Assembly: GCA_003541895.1 (NCBI GenBank) | Contig: DPLR01000366.1 | Span: forward strand, 1 to 8,303 | Length of the DNA: 8,303 nucleotides | Direction of reading: 5' to 3' | Origin: Cytophagales bacterium | GTDB lineage: Bacteria; Bacteroidota; Bacteroidia; Cytophagales; Cyclobacteriaceae | Shown: piece by piece, positions 1 to 6,287 of the stretch | Layout of the letters: each line of letters starts with the position of its first letter | Position numbering within the stretch: the stretch's first letter is position 1 | Translations under genes and position numbers: made by a program | The notes under the pieces: model-generated | What the model saw: only the letters and a program-made list of their open reading frames with translations | Told to the model about the DNA's origin: nothing | Database searches by the model: none

Positions 1-153
1 TTCAAGGTTTAACTCAACCGATGAATTAAAGTATTTTACAAGCTCTTTAGCGTCTCCCGCCTTGATGGCGGTTTTCATTGGTGAAAAAATGACTTGCGAA
101 ATACCCGAAGTGGAAAATGCACATATAAAAAATAGTGTTGTCAGGCCTTTCAT
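1..153 (-). CDS. DUF4783-like exported protein, N-terminal part only
   Basis: The gene reads leftwards from an ATG at 153-151 and is cut by the window edge, leaving 51 codons without a stop. The product begins MKGLTTLFFICAFSTSGISQ, a short signal peptide with a likely cleavage before or after the Gln, so it is probably exported to the periplasm. The mature start reads roughly VIFSPMKTAIKAGDAKELVK followed by YFNSSVELNLE. This pattern of a helix with 'A-I-K-x-G-D-A-x-E-L' and then 'Y-F-N...V-E-L' resembles the start of small Bacteroidota proteins of the DUF4783 family, which are thought to have an NTF2-like fold. Its function is not known. It lies 47 bases downstream of the PrsW-like gene on the same strand and may be the last visible member of that cluster. 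The family call rests on about 30 residues. Confidence 0.6.
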   Translation of the reverse strand, partial: MKGLTTLFFICAFSTSGISQVIFSPMKTAIKAGDAKELVKYFNSSVELNLE

Positions 154-200
154 CTTCTCAAGTTACACCAAAATTATGCCATTGTTGCCACACGAAAAAA

Positions 201-911
201 TCAATTTGGATTTTCAGGATGCTCTTTTTGAGATGAGGTTATAAATGGAGATGCTTGTTGGTGAGTTTTAATTGCTTTTTTCGATAAGAAAATGCCGATG
301 ATCAAGGAAGCGATGGCGCCTGTCCAGATTCCTGGAATGAACGAAATAAACCAAAAATAATCGTAGGCCCCATGGAATAGTGCAGCTATTGCTAAGCCCA
401 CCCATGCTAAATATGATTTTCCTTTTTCGCATTTAGCACGACCCATGTAATAACCCATCAGTATCGCGAAAGTGGCATGTGCAGGAACGGCCGTAAACAT
501 TCTGAGGATGGCTGTTTCAATGCCGCTGTTCATTACGTACAAAATGTTTTCAAGCCCCGCAAAACCTAAACTCACACTCACCGCGTAAACGATTCCGTCA
601 AAAGGCTCATTAAAATTTTTATTGGGATAGAGCACCCAACGCACGAAAATGAACTTACTGAATTCTTCAATTAGAGCAACCAACAAAAAAGCATGAACGG
701 CTTGTTCTGTCAAACTCTTTTCATCAATAGGAATAATAAAATTGATAGGAATGCTGATAATCAATGTAACAACCGTGCTGGCCACCCCAAGGAAAAAACT
801 GAACACGACCAGTCGGATGGGTTCGCGCTCGTATTTGTCTTTTAGGTAAATGTAAAGACCAATAACTGCACCGGGTGCCAAGGCTAGTGTAAGTAAGAGG
901 AGTGTGTTCAT
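201..911 (-). CDS. PrsW-type intramembrane metalloprotease
   Basis: A 236-residue polytopic membrane protein of the PrsW family (peptidase family M82; part of the wider CPBP/PrsW group of membrane proteases). Visible hallmarks: a loop with K-x-K-Y-E-R-E-P near residues 24-31, the E-E-x-x-K motif (EEFSK, 82-86), a Glu-Asn pair in GFAGLENILY (E121), a membrane histidine in VPAHATFA (H145), and H-G-A-Y-D-Y at 180-185. The Glu and His residues are the expected metal-binding set. Hydrophobic stretches support about seven to eight membrane segments, with a polar tail of about 25 residues. In Bacillus subtilis PrsW cuts the anti-sigma factor RsiW; no anti-sigma factor is visible here, so the substrate is unknown. 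It starts 8 bases after the stop of the thioredoxin-fold gene, which argues for co-transcription and coupled translation. Confidence 0.88.
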   Translation of the reverse strand: MNTLLLLTLALAPGAVIGLYIYLKDKYEREPIRLVVFSFFLGVASTVVTLIISIPINFIIPIDEKSLTEQAVHAFLLVALIEEFSKFIFVRWVLYPNKNFNEPFDGIVYAVSVSLGFAGLENILYVMNSGIETAILRMFTAVPAHATFAILMGYYMGRAKCEKGKSYLAWVGLAIAALFHGAYDYFWFISFIPGIWTGAIASLIIGIFLSKKAIKTHQQASPFITSSQKEHPENPN

Positions 912-919
912 AAATAATT

Positions 920-1459
920 TTAATTGTCGAGTACAGCTTGAATCGATTCCATTTTATCATCGCTAAATGCACCATCGGTGGCAAAAACTATTTTGCCTTC
1001 GGCATCAAGCACAAAAAAATAAGGAATGTCTTTCCGATCGAAGTCAAGTTGATCTTTGTATTTCTTCAATTCGCCTTTATAAAATAAAACATAAGGCAAT
1101 AATTGGGGGTCAATATTTTTTATTGCTTTCTTTTTGGCGATACCTGTGGCGGCTGCGTTGATGCCTGTAAACATAGGGATGAAATACACATTCACATCGT
1201 AATTAAAACCCGCCAGCTGACCTGTGTTTTTTTGAATGAACGTGTTGAAAATCGGACTGAACCATGTGTTCAATTCATCTTCCGATTTTTTTGAGTACGC
1301 TAAACCGAGCAAAGTAAATTTGCCTTTTACATCCTGCGGTAAATTCACTTTTTTGTCATCTGTAGTTTCGGCTGTCAGATCAGGAAATGTTTTGCCGATC
1401 ACTTGTGCATTGCTTACCAACCCATAGACGAGGGAGATGATTGTTAAAAAGTATTTCAT
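920..1459 (-). CDS. Secreted thioredoxin-fold protein lacking all cysteines
   Basis: A 179-residue protein with a signal peptide (MKYFLTIISLVYGLVSNAQ, cleavage near residues 18-19), so probably periplasmic. The mature part follows the order of a thioredoxin/AhpC-like fold: an entry segment 'G-K-x-F-P-D-L-T-A...K-V-N-L' (22-40), a first core strand 'K-F-T-L-L-G-L-A-Y-S' (47-56), a long helix, and a C-terminal 'D-I-P-Y-F-F-V-L-D-A-E-G-K-I-V-F-A-T-D-G' (144-163) that matches the usual cis-proline loop and beta hairpin. Where a redox enzyme would have C-x-x-C the sequence reads S-K-K-S, and there is no cysteine anywhere. It therefore cannot be a thiol oxidoreductase of the usual kind; a binding, chaperone or scaffold role is inference. 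A distant likeness to the ATP10 assembly-factor family is possible but weak. It lies 15 bases after the PhoD-like gene and 8 before the PrsW-like gene. Confidence 0.65.
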   Translation of the reverse strand: MKYFLTIISLVYGLVSNAQVIGKTFPDLTAETTDDKKVNLPQDVKGKFTLLGLAYSKKSEDELNTWFSPIFNTFIQKNTGQLAGFNYDVNVYFIPMFTGINAAATGIAKKKAIKNIDPQLLPYVLFYKGELKKYKDQLDFDRKDIPYFFVLDAEGKIVFATDGAFSDDKMESIQAVLDN

Positions 1460-1474
1460 TTCGATCTTGATTTT

Positions 1475-3007
1475 CTATTTCATTATTTTTACCGATCCTT
1501 TTTTTAGTTCAAATTCCTTTCCTAAAAACTCATCTGTTTCTGGAACGCGAACGGATTTTACAAACCACCAGGCCGCATTTATTTTTTCAGGTTTGATGGT
1601 TAACAACAAGTAGCCGTGATCGCGGTTGTTTAAATATTTGATGTGCGGATTTTGTTGGATCATTTCAGCTTCTTGTTTCATCACGGTCTCATCTGTAGCT
1701 GATTCATTTCCGTTGGCAGATGAAACACTGGTGGTAACTAGCTCAATGGCAAAAGGTGAATATGTTTTCCTCACATCTGTTGCCGCTTCAATGGCCCAAG
1801 ACGAATGAGCATCGCCCGTAATAAAGATCAGGTCTTTGATTTTATTTTGAATGATGAAATCTTTCACTTTCTTTTTTTCAGCGGGATACCCATCCCACGT
1901 ATCAAAATTGGTTGGCATGTTGGGGTACAATGGCTTCGTGTTCACATCCGAAAAAATTACTTGGTTGCCGAGTATCTTCCACGTAGCTTTTGAATTCTTC
2001 AGTTGATCTTCAAACCAAGTGAGTTGTTCTTTTCCTAACATCGTTCGGTCTTCGCTTTTATACGTTGGATCGCTGATGCTATCTACTTGCTTTTGCCTTC
2101 CGGCCAATCGCTCATCGAGCATAATCAGATCAGCCAATTTGCCGAATGAAAATGTGCGGTAATGATTTTTCCCTTCACGAATAGGAATCCATTCATAGTA
2201 AGCTTGGCGTGCAGCGTTTTTCCTCTTTGTGTAATCTCCTTCTTCGGGTTGGTGATTTTGGGCTCCTTCGGTATAACTATTGTTGGCGATTTCATGATCA
2301 TCCCAAACGGCAATCATCGGATATTTCTGACTCACATCGTGCAACCCTTTGTCTAACCGATATTGAGAATAACGAAGCCGATAATCTTTCAACGAAACGA
2401 TTTCGTGTTTTGGTATGTTGATCCGGCCAATGGTTGTATCTCCATATTTCCCTGTGGCAACTTCGTAAATAAAATCTCCTAGATGAACGACTGCATCAAC
2501 ATCATTGCGTTGAGCAATTTTTTCGTAGGGAGTAAAAAATCCCCACTCCCAATTGGCACAACTCACCACGGCCAATTTTAAACTATCCGGATTTTCAGGA
2601 AGCGTTTTTGTCTCACCAATTTCTGAGGTTACCCCGAGTGCAGAGAACCGGTAATAATATTTTGTTCCAGCCATTAAGCCTGTGGCATCAATTTTTACAG
2701 TAAAGTCTTGAGCGTAGGAGGTTGAAGTTGAATCTGTTTTTACATTAGAAGAAAAATCTTTTGACGGAGAAATTTCCCATTTCACTTTCAAAACCGATGT
2801 TGAATCATCTGGCGTTACACGCGTCCACAAGATAACTCTATCTTTCAACGGGTCGCCCGAGGCCACGCCATGATAAAATGGTTTTGCAGTTAAGTTATAT
2901 AGTTCTGAAGTCAATTCTACAAACTTGCTCTCTTGATTTGGTTTTTTTGTTTGACAAGAAATCAATGCTGCCCATACTAACCATAAAAGCACAGTCAATT
3001 TTTTCAT
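1475..3007 (-). CDS. phoD: PhoD-type alkaline phosphatase / phosphodiesterase lipoprotein
   Basis: A 510-residue metallophosphoesterase of the PhoD family, which removes phosphate from phosphomono- and diesters (in B. subtilis PhoD acts on teichoic acid and uses Fe3+ and Ca2+). Order of parts: lipoprotein signal MKKLTVLLWLVWAALISC with Cys18 as the likely lipid-modified residue; N-terminal PhoD domain with F-Y-H-G-V-A-S-G-D-P...V-I-L-W-T-R (44-62); then the catalytic domain with V-V-S-C-A (Cys150, matching the Fe-ligand cysteine), H-L-G-D-F-I-Y-E (175-182), V-W-D-D-H-E (234-239), L-G-N-Q (346-349) and I-T-G-D-A-H (396-401). All main metal-site motifs are present. I chose the ATG at 3007; an in-frame ATG at 3034 would add nine residues and spoil the signal peptide. 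It is probably anchored in the outer membrane facing the periplasm, and is the first gene of the minus-strand cluster. Confidence 0.92.
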   Translation of the reverse strand: MKKLTVLLWLVWAALISCQTKKPNQESKFVELTSELYNLTAKPFYHGVASGDPLKDRVILWTRVTPDDSTSVLKVKWEISPSKDFSSNVKTDSTSTSYAQDFTVKIDATGLMAGTKYYYRFSALGVTSEIGETKTLPENPDSLKLAVVSCANWEWGFFTPYEKIAQRNDVDAVVHLGDFIYEVATGKYGDTTIGRINIPKHEIVSLKDYRLRYSQYRLDKGLHDVSQKYPMIAVWDDHEIANNSYTEGAQNHQPEEGDYTKRKNAARQAYYEWIPIREGKNHYRTFSFGKLADLIMLDERLAGRQKQVDSISDPTYKSEDRTMLGKEQLTWFEDQLKNSKATWKILGNQVIFSDVNTKPLYPNMPTNFDTWDGYPAEKKKVKDFIIQNKIKDLIFITGDAHSSWAIEAATDVRKTYSPFAIELVTTSVSSANGNESATDETVMKQEAEMIQQNPHIKYLNNRDHGYLLLTIKPEKINAAWWFVKSVRVPETDEFLGKEFELKKGSVKIMK

Positions 3008-3109
3008 CCAAATAAATTTTGTTGAAGATAACAAGTAGAGATTCTTTTAAAAAACAGTTTATAAAACTAATTTGAAACGAACTGGCGAGACTTTCGTTAA
3101 GAGCGTTTT
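3008..3109. other. Divergent spacer between phoD-like and DUF418 genes
   Basis: This 102-base A/T-rich spacer must carry the promoters for both flanking genes. I find no full TTTG-N19-TAnnTTTG match on either strand. The closest -7 candidates are TAGTTTTA on the minus strand (complement of 3062-3069, seven of eight matches) and TAATTTG on the plus strand (3067-3073, one base short in the spacer). Neither has a convincing upstream TTTG at the right distance, so the promoters are not assigned. Confidence 0.4.
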
Positions 3110-4336
3110 ATGGAGAAAAATTTACTGACCAAAACCAATCGCATTGAAATCATTGATATTCTACGAGGGTTTTCATTGCTTGGAATTGTAATCGTACACT
3201 TTACTGAACAGTACTATGCGGGTCAGATGCCCGAAGCTGTGATGAAAGCCTCGCATCAAAATATTGCTGATTCGATTGTGCAAGGGTTTACTGGTATTTT
3301 GATTCAAGGAAAATTCTTCACCATCTTTTCATTTTTATTTGGCCTTAGTTTTTTTATCCAGTTTGATAAAGGAAAAGAATCAAGCTCATTTTTTCTTCGG
3401 TTTGCGTGGCGGTTGATTATTCTATTCGCCATCGGGTTTGTTCACTCGCTCCACTACCGCGGAGATATATTAACGATCTATGCTGTACTTGGATTTGGTT
3501 TGCTGCTCACTTACAATTTGCCCGATAAAGCACTGTTGTTTGTAGCGCTTTTTTTAGTTTTTGATTTCCCTGCATTTTTTACGCGTGTTGCTCAAACTTT
3601 TTTTGATTCGGGAAGCCCTATGAATGGAGATCAAAAAGAATTGCAACTTTATTTCGATACACTTAAGCAGGGTAACTACCTGTCCATTTTAAAAGCGAAT
3701 ATTTATGAGATACTTCCAAAGTTTCAATTTCAGCTGATGTTTGGAAGGCTATACATCACCTTCGGGCTCTTCTTGCTTGGGCTGTATGCCGGCCGCAAAA
3801 ACTTTTTCGGCACTTGGGAGAATCAAATTCCGTGGATCAAAAAAATTTGTAAGATTTCTGGCTGGACAATTTTAGGATGCATTTTATTTAATGTTGTGCT
3901 TTTTGGTGGCGCGCAACTTGCCAAAATCAATTTATCTCAGTCTCTTCAATTTGCCTTCGGTGGTTTGACTTTTGATATTTTCAACTGCTGTATAGCTACA
4001 CTTTACGTGATGGGAATTTTGTTGCTCTTCAGAAAAGAAAAGTGGAAATCAAGGCTGATGAATTTTTATGCACTTGGGCGAATGGGCTTAACCACTTACC
4101 TGATGCAGACCTTGTTCGGTATTTTTATTTATTTCTCAATTGGTATTGCGCTGCTAGGTAATATTGGTTCGGCAACAGCCTTGGCTTTTGGGCTAGTAGT
4201 TTATGTTTTCCAGATTTTTTTCAGCCAATGGTGGCTCAGCCGGTTTCAGTACGGACCGATTGAGTGGTTGTGGCGTAGCCTTACTTATTTAAAAGTTCAG
4301 CCGATGACAAAATCAGAAGTTAGTTCGGCTGAATGA
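3110..4336 (+). CDS. DUF418/YeiB-like polytopic membrane protein
   Basis: A 408-residue integral inner-membrane protein of the YeiB/DUF418 family. Family marks: R-I-E-I-I-D-I-L-R-G-F-S-L-L-G-I (11-26) leading into the first membrane segment, Q-G-K-F-F-T-I-F-S-F-L-F-G (66-78), H-Y-R-G-D-I-L-T-I-Y-A-V-L-G (115-128), and a C-terminal DUF418 domain (about 240-395) with F-Y-A-L-G-R-M-G-L-T-T-Y-L-M-Q-T (319-334) and Y-G-P-I-E-W-L-W-R-S-L-T-Y (381-393). About nine to ten hydrophobic segments are visible. The family has no settled function; transport or acyl-transfer roles have been suggested for related folds, but nothing here decides it. It stands alone on its strand: divergent from the phoD-like gene and convergent with the oxidoreductase, 3 bases between stops. 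The last codons contain half of an inverted repeat that may serve the opposite strand. Confidence 0.88.
   Translation: MEKNLLTKTNRIEIIDILRGFSLLGIVIVHFTEQYYAGQMPEAVMKASHQNIADSIVQGFTGILIQGKFFTIFSFLFGLSFFIQFDKGKESSSFFLRFAWRLIILFAIGFVHSLHYRGDILTIYAVLGFGLLLTYNLPDKALLFVALFLVFDFPAFFTRVAQTFFDSGSPMNGDQKELQLYFDTLKQGNYLSILKANIYEILPKFQFQLMFGRLYITFGLFLLGLYAGRKNFFGTWENQIPWIKKICKISGWTILGCILFNVVLFGGAQLAKINLSQSLQFAFGGLTFDIFNCCIATLYVMGILLLFRKEKWKSRLMNFYALGRMGLTTYLMQTLFGIFIYFSIGIALLGNIGSATALAFGLVVYVFQIFFSQWWLSRFQYGPIEWLWRSLTYLKVQPMTKSEVSSAE
4296..4333 (-). terminator. Candidate terminator stem-loop inside the 3' end of the DUF418 gene
   Basis: TTCAGCCGA at 4296-4304 is an exact inverted match of TCGGCTGAA at 4325-4333, giving a 9-bp stem with a 20-base loop. 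Read on the minus strand it begins 6 bases after the oxidoreductase stop codon and is followed by CTTTTAAATAAG, a short T tract, so it could end the omp-oxidoreductase transcript. Read on the plus strand it overlaps the last codons of DUF418 and has no T tract after it. The loop is longer than in a standard intrinsic terminator, so this is a moderate call. Confidence 0.45.
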
Positions 4337-4339
4337 CAA

Positions 4340-5530
4340 TCAAGACTCAGTCCGCTCAATAATTTTTCCGGTCTTCTTGTTTTTCAAAATCACTTTCTTG
4401 GCTCCGTAATGAGTTACTTCTTCTTTCACCAAATAGTGATCAGCATCGTACGATTGCAAGTGACTGTCTTTACCAACTCCCGTTCTTCCGCGCCAGATGT
4501 TTAATTGAACGGGTTCCCACAGTTTGGTTTTAGCCGATTTGTAAGCTGCATCTAAAACAGCATTCACTACATAGCCATCATAAAATGTTTCTCTAGGTGC
4601 AGTTCCTTTTTCCATGGCGTTAAACATGTCCATGAACATGTGGTTGTAGCCAAGCTCATTCAATTCATCGCCCACTGGAAACAACCAGCCTGAATTGCTC
4701 TCGGCTTTTTCGGCCACATAATCTGCGCCTTTGCCACTGGTGAACATTTCAAAACCGGTACGCAAAAAACTATTGACCCAAATGGTTCCTTCGGTGCCCA
4801 TCACTTCATCGCGCAAGTCAAGTCCACCGCGGAAAGTCCAGCTCACTTCAAATTGAGCGATTGCACCATTTTCATATTTTATTAATCCGATCGCGTGATC
4901 TTCAGCATCGATCGGTTTCACTTGTGTGTCGGCCCAGCACATTACTTCAATCGGCTTGATGTCTTTGCCTATGTAGCTCCGCGTTATCTCTACGCAATGG
5001 CAACCTAAATCCAAAATGCAACCACCGCCTGCTTGTTCTATATCCCAAAACCAATCGCTGTGCGGCCCAGGGTGAGTCTCTCTCGACTTTGCCCAAAGAA
5101 TTCTTCCGAGCGCACCATTCTTTACACTCTCGTGCGCTTTGATAAATTTTGGCGTGTACACCAAGTCTTCGAGATAACCATTGAAGATGCCCGCTTTCTC
5201 TACCGCCTCGAGCATACGTTGCGCTTCGGCTGCATTGCGACCGAGTGGCTTGGTGGTGATCACCGCTTTTTTATGTTTGCAGCAAAGCATCACGGCTTCT
5301 TCGTGCAGGTTGTTGGGAAGCGAAATGCAAACTACTTCCACTTCTGGCCGAGCGATTGCTTCTTCCATAGTGGTGGTAGCAAACGCAACTTTATAATCGG
5401 CAGCAAATTTTTTTGCACTTTCTTCTCTGCGTGAATAGATGGTTACGATTTTGTCTTTGCTGCGATAGCCTTGCAGCGAGTCAGCGTAAAAGCGGCCGAT
5501 GAAACCTGAGCCGAGCATAGCGATGTTCAT
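4340..5530 (-). CDS. Gfo/Idh/MocA-family NAD(P)-dependent oxidoreductase
   Basis: A 396-residue cytoplasmic dehydrogenase of the Gfo/Idh/MocA family, which oxidises or reduces sugars, inositols and related polyols with NAD(P). The N-terminal Rossmann fold has M-L-G-S-G-F-I-G-R (5-13) and a strand ending V-V-C-I-S-L-P-N-N-L-H (66-76). The family E-K-P motif appears as T-K-P (93-95), keeping the catalytic Lys94. The C-terminal domain has H-P-G-P-H-S-D-W-F-W-D (153-163) and G-G-G-C-I-L-D-L-G-C-H (168-178), so the expected catalytic Asp174 and His178 are present. There is no signal peptide. The substrate cannot be read from sequence alone. The ATG at 5530 lies only 4 bases after the stop of the beta-barrel gene, so the two are probably one operon. 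A tail after about residue 345 (N-I-W-R-G-R-T-G-V-G-K-D...) is rich in Lys and charged residues. Confidence 0.92.
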   Translation of the reverse strand: MNIAMLGSGFIGRFYADSLQGYRSKDKIVTIYSRREESAKKFAADYKVAFATTTMEEAIARPEVEVVCISLPNNLHEEAVMLCCKHKKAVITTKPLGRNAAEAQRMLEAVEKAGIFNGYLEDLVYTPKFIKAHESVKNGALGRILWAKSRETHPGPHSDWFWDIEQAGGGCILDLGCHCVEITRSYIGKDIKPIEVMCWADTQVKPIDAEDHAIGLIKYENGAIAQFEVSWTFRGGLDLRDEVMGTEGTIWVNSFLRTGFEMFTSGKGADYVAEKAESNSGWLFPVGDELNELGYNHMFMDMFNAMEKGTAPRETFYDGYVVNAVLDAAYKSAKTKLWEPVQLNIWRGRTGVGKDSHLQSYDADHYLVKEEVTHYGAKKVILKNKKTGKIIERTES

Positions 5531-5534
5531 AGTG

Positions 5535-6158
5535 TTAGGATTTTTTTTTGAATTTATAGATCAGCGTGAATTGGAGTGCACGGTTGTTGTATTTGACTGC
5601 ACCGTTATTATCATTTAGCCAAATATTTTTTGTCCCGATAAAATAATTAACAGCCAAGAAGAAATCTTTACCTAAGCAATGTTCCCCTCCCAGAAAAATA
5701 CCTGTGTCATTATCATGGTAAACAGATGTAACTGATACAATAGCATTAGACTGATTGGTCACTTTGGTATTGTGTAATGTAAAACTAAGGTAGCCACCCG
5801 AGTGGATTGAAAATTTTTTATTTAAGGTGTAATGAAGAGACAAAGGGAATGTGAGATAATTTATATTCACACTGTGTTGGTTACTCAATCGATCTTTATA
5901 TCCGAGCCCCATATATTGAATGGCCAATCGAACACCAACTGACTCCGAGAAATTAGATTGATAGAAAACTCCGAAAGTTGGTTTAACAGTATTTTGATAG
6001 AATTGTGAGTTTATTGAGCTACTGTAATAGGGACCTGAAGGGCTAAAAACAACTCGTTGATTTGCTATGTTAACCCCAGCATCCACACCGAAAAAAGATT
6101 TTTGCGCGAATGAGTTTAATGAAATGCCAATCAACAAAAGCAGAATATTTTTTTTCAC
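5535..6158 (-). CDS. Small outer-membrane beta-barrel protein
   Basis: A 207-residue exported protein with a signal peptide (MKKNILLLLIGISLNSFA, then Q) and a mature part of alternating polar/hydrophobic strands rich in Tyr, Phe, Asn and Ser: F-F-G-V-D-A-G-V-N-I-A near 22-32, G-V-F-Y-Q-S-N-F, V-G-V-R-L-A-I-Q-Y-M-G-L-G-Y, L-T-F-P-L-S-L-H-Y-T-L, and a final strand A-L-Q-F-T-L-I-Y-K-F. This is the pattern of the PorT-like/OmpW-size beta-barrels common in Bacteroidota; 'Y-L-T-F-P-L-S-L-H-Y' is a frequent mark of that group. Function is unknown. The start is a GTG: an in-frame TGA lies one codon upstream (6164-6162), no ATG is near, and the signal peptide begins right at the GTG. It is the first gene of a likely two-gene operon with the Gfo/Idh/MocA gene. 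Confidence 0.8.
   Translation of the reverse strand: MKKNILLLLIGISLNSFAQKSFFGVDAGVNIANQRVVFSPSGPYYSSSINSQFYQNTVKPTFGVFYQSNFSESVGVRLAIQYMGLGYKDRLSNQHSVNINYLTFPLSLHYTLNKKFSIHSGGYLSFTLHNTKVTNQSNAIVSVTSVYHDNDTGIFLGGEHCLGKDFFLAVNYFIGTKNIWLNDNNGAVKYNNRALQFTLIYKFKKKS
5541..5549 (-). repeat. A9 homopolymer at the end of the beta-barrel gene
   Basis: The last codons of the beta-barrel gene read TTC AAA AAA AAA TCC TAA, with nine A in a row in the mRNA sense. With one extra A the reading frame would continue ATC CTA ACA CTA TGA and stop on a TGA that overlaps the ATG of the next gene (ATGA). The tract is a possible site of polymerase slippage or of sequencing error; the protein end differs by only a few residues in either case. 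Confidence 0.5.
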
Positions 6159-6162
6159 TTTT

Positions 6163-6194
6163 CAAATGTATTCGTTTTTATAAACGATTTGAAA
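6163..6194 (-). promoter_or_regulatory. Candidate promoter for the beta-barrel/oxidoreductase operon
   Basis: On the minus strand TACATTTG (complement of 6163-6170) matches the Bacteroidota -7 consensus TAnnTTTG in full. Twenty bases upstream is TTTC (complement of 6191-6194), one base off the -33 TTTG. The -7 element ends 4 bases before the GTG start codon, so transcription would begin at or next to the start codon and the mRNA would be nearly leaderless. Confidence 0.5.
6172..6187. repeat. Palindrome in the promoter spacer, possible operator
   Basis: TCGTTT at 6172-6177 and AAACGA at 6182-6187 form 6-base arms around TTAT. Outside the arms, CAAA (6163-6166) and TTTG (6188-6191) can extend the pairing after a 5-base bulge on the left. 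The element lies within the spacer between the -33-like and -7 elements of the leftward promoter, a place where a repressor could act. A chance palindrome in A/T-rich DNA is also possible. Confidence 0.3.
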
Positions 6195-6208
6195 GCACAG
6201 ATCGATTT

Positions 6209-6239
6209 TTTGCACATCACAAAAAATCATTTACCTTTG
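6209..6239 (+). promoter_or_regulatory. Bacteroidota-type promoter for rimP-nusA-infB
   Basis: TTTG at 6209-6212, a 19-base spacer, then TACCTTTG at 6232-6239 give an exact match to the known Bacteroidota housekeeping promoter pattern (TTTG, 19-23 bases, TAnnTTTG). Transcription would start near 6244-6247, giving a leader of about 60 bases before rimP. This also excludes the longer in-frame rimP start at 6110, which lies upstream of the promoter. Confidence 0.75.
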
Positions 6240-6264
6240 CATCACTTCTTAAAAGAATTGTTTT

Positions 6265-6287
6265 AGAGGGGACCGCAAGTCCCCTCT
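6265..6287 (+). promoter_or_regulatory. rimP leader hairpin, candidate attenuator
   Basis: AGAGGGGAC (6265-6273) pairs perfectly with GTCCCCTCT (6279-6287), a 9-bp stem with five G-C pairs in its core and loop CGCAA. If C73 of the stem bulges, the top can instead close as C-GCAA-G, a GNRA-type tetraloop. The stem lies about 20 bases after the predicted transcription start and 20 bases before the rimP ATG. It is followed by TTTCG and, further on, by a T7 run (6301-6307) that abuts the ATG. The outer strand TAGAG (6264-6268) could instead pair with CTCTA (6294-6298), so two folds may compete. Control of the operon by this element is inference; in E. coli the nusA operon is known to be autoregulated by NusA. 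Confidence 0.6.

Noticed and set aside
724..984. An 86-codon minus-strand open frame across the thioredoxin-fold/PrsW junction
   Set aside because: It overlaps the well-supported ends of two genes in another frame and its product has no recognisable pattern.
3012..3020. TAAATTTTG as a plus-strand promoter element for the DUF418 gene
   Set aside because: The spacing inside the element is one base too long and there is no TTTG 19-23 bases upstream.
3008..3034. Longer start of the PhoD-like protein at 3034
   Set aside because: The nine added residues would precede a complete lipoprotein signal peptide that starts cleanly at 3007.
5033..5434. A 133-codon plus-strand open frame opposite the oxidoreductase gene
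   Set aside because: It is antisense to a strongly supported enzyme gene; its product is rich in Cys, Phe and Arg without domain-like pattern, as expected of a shadow frame.
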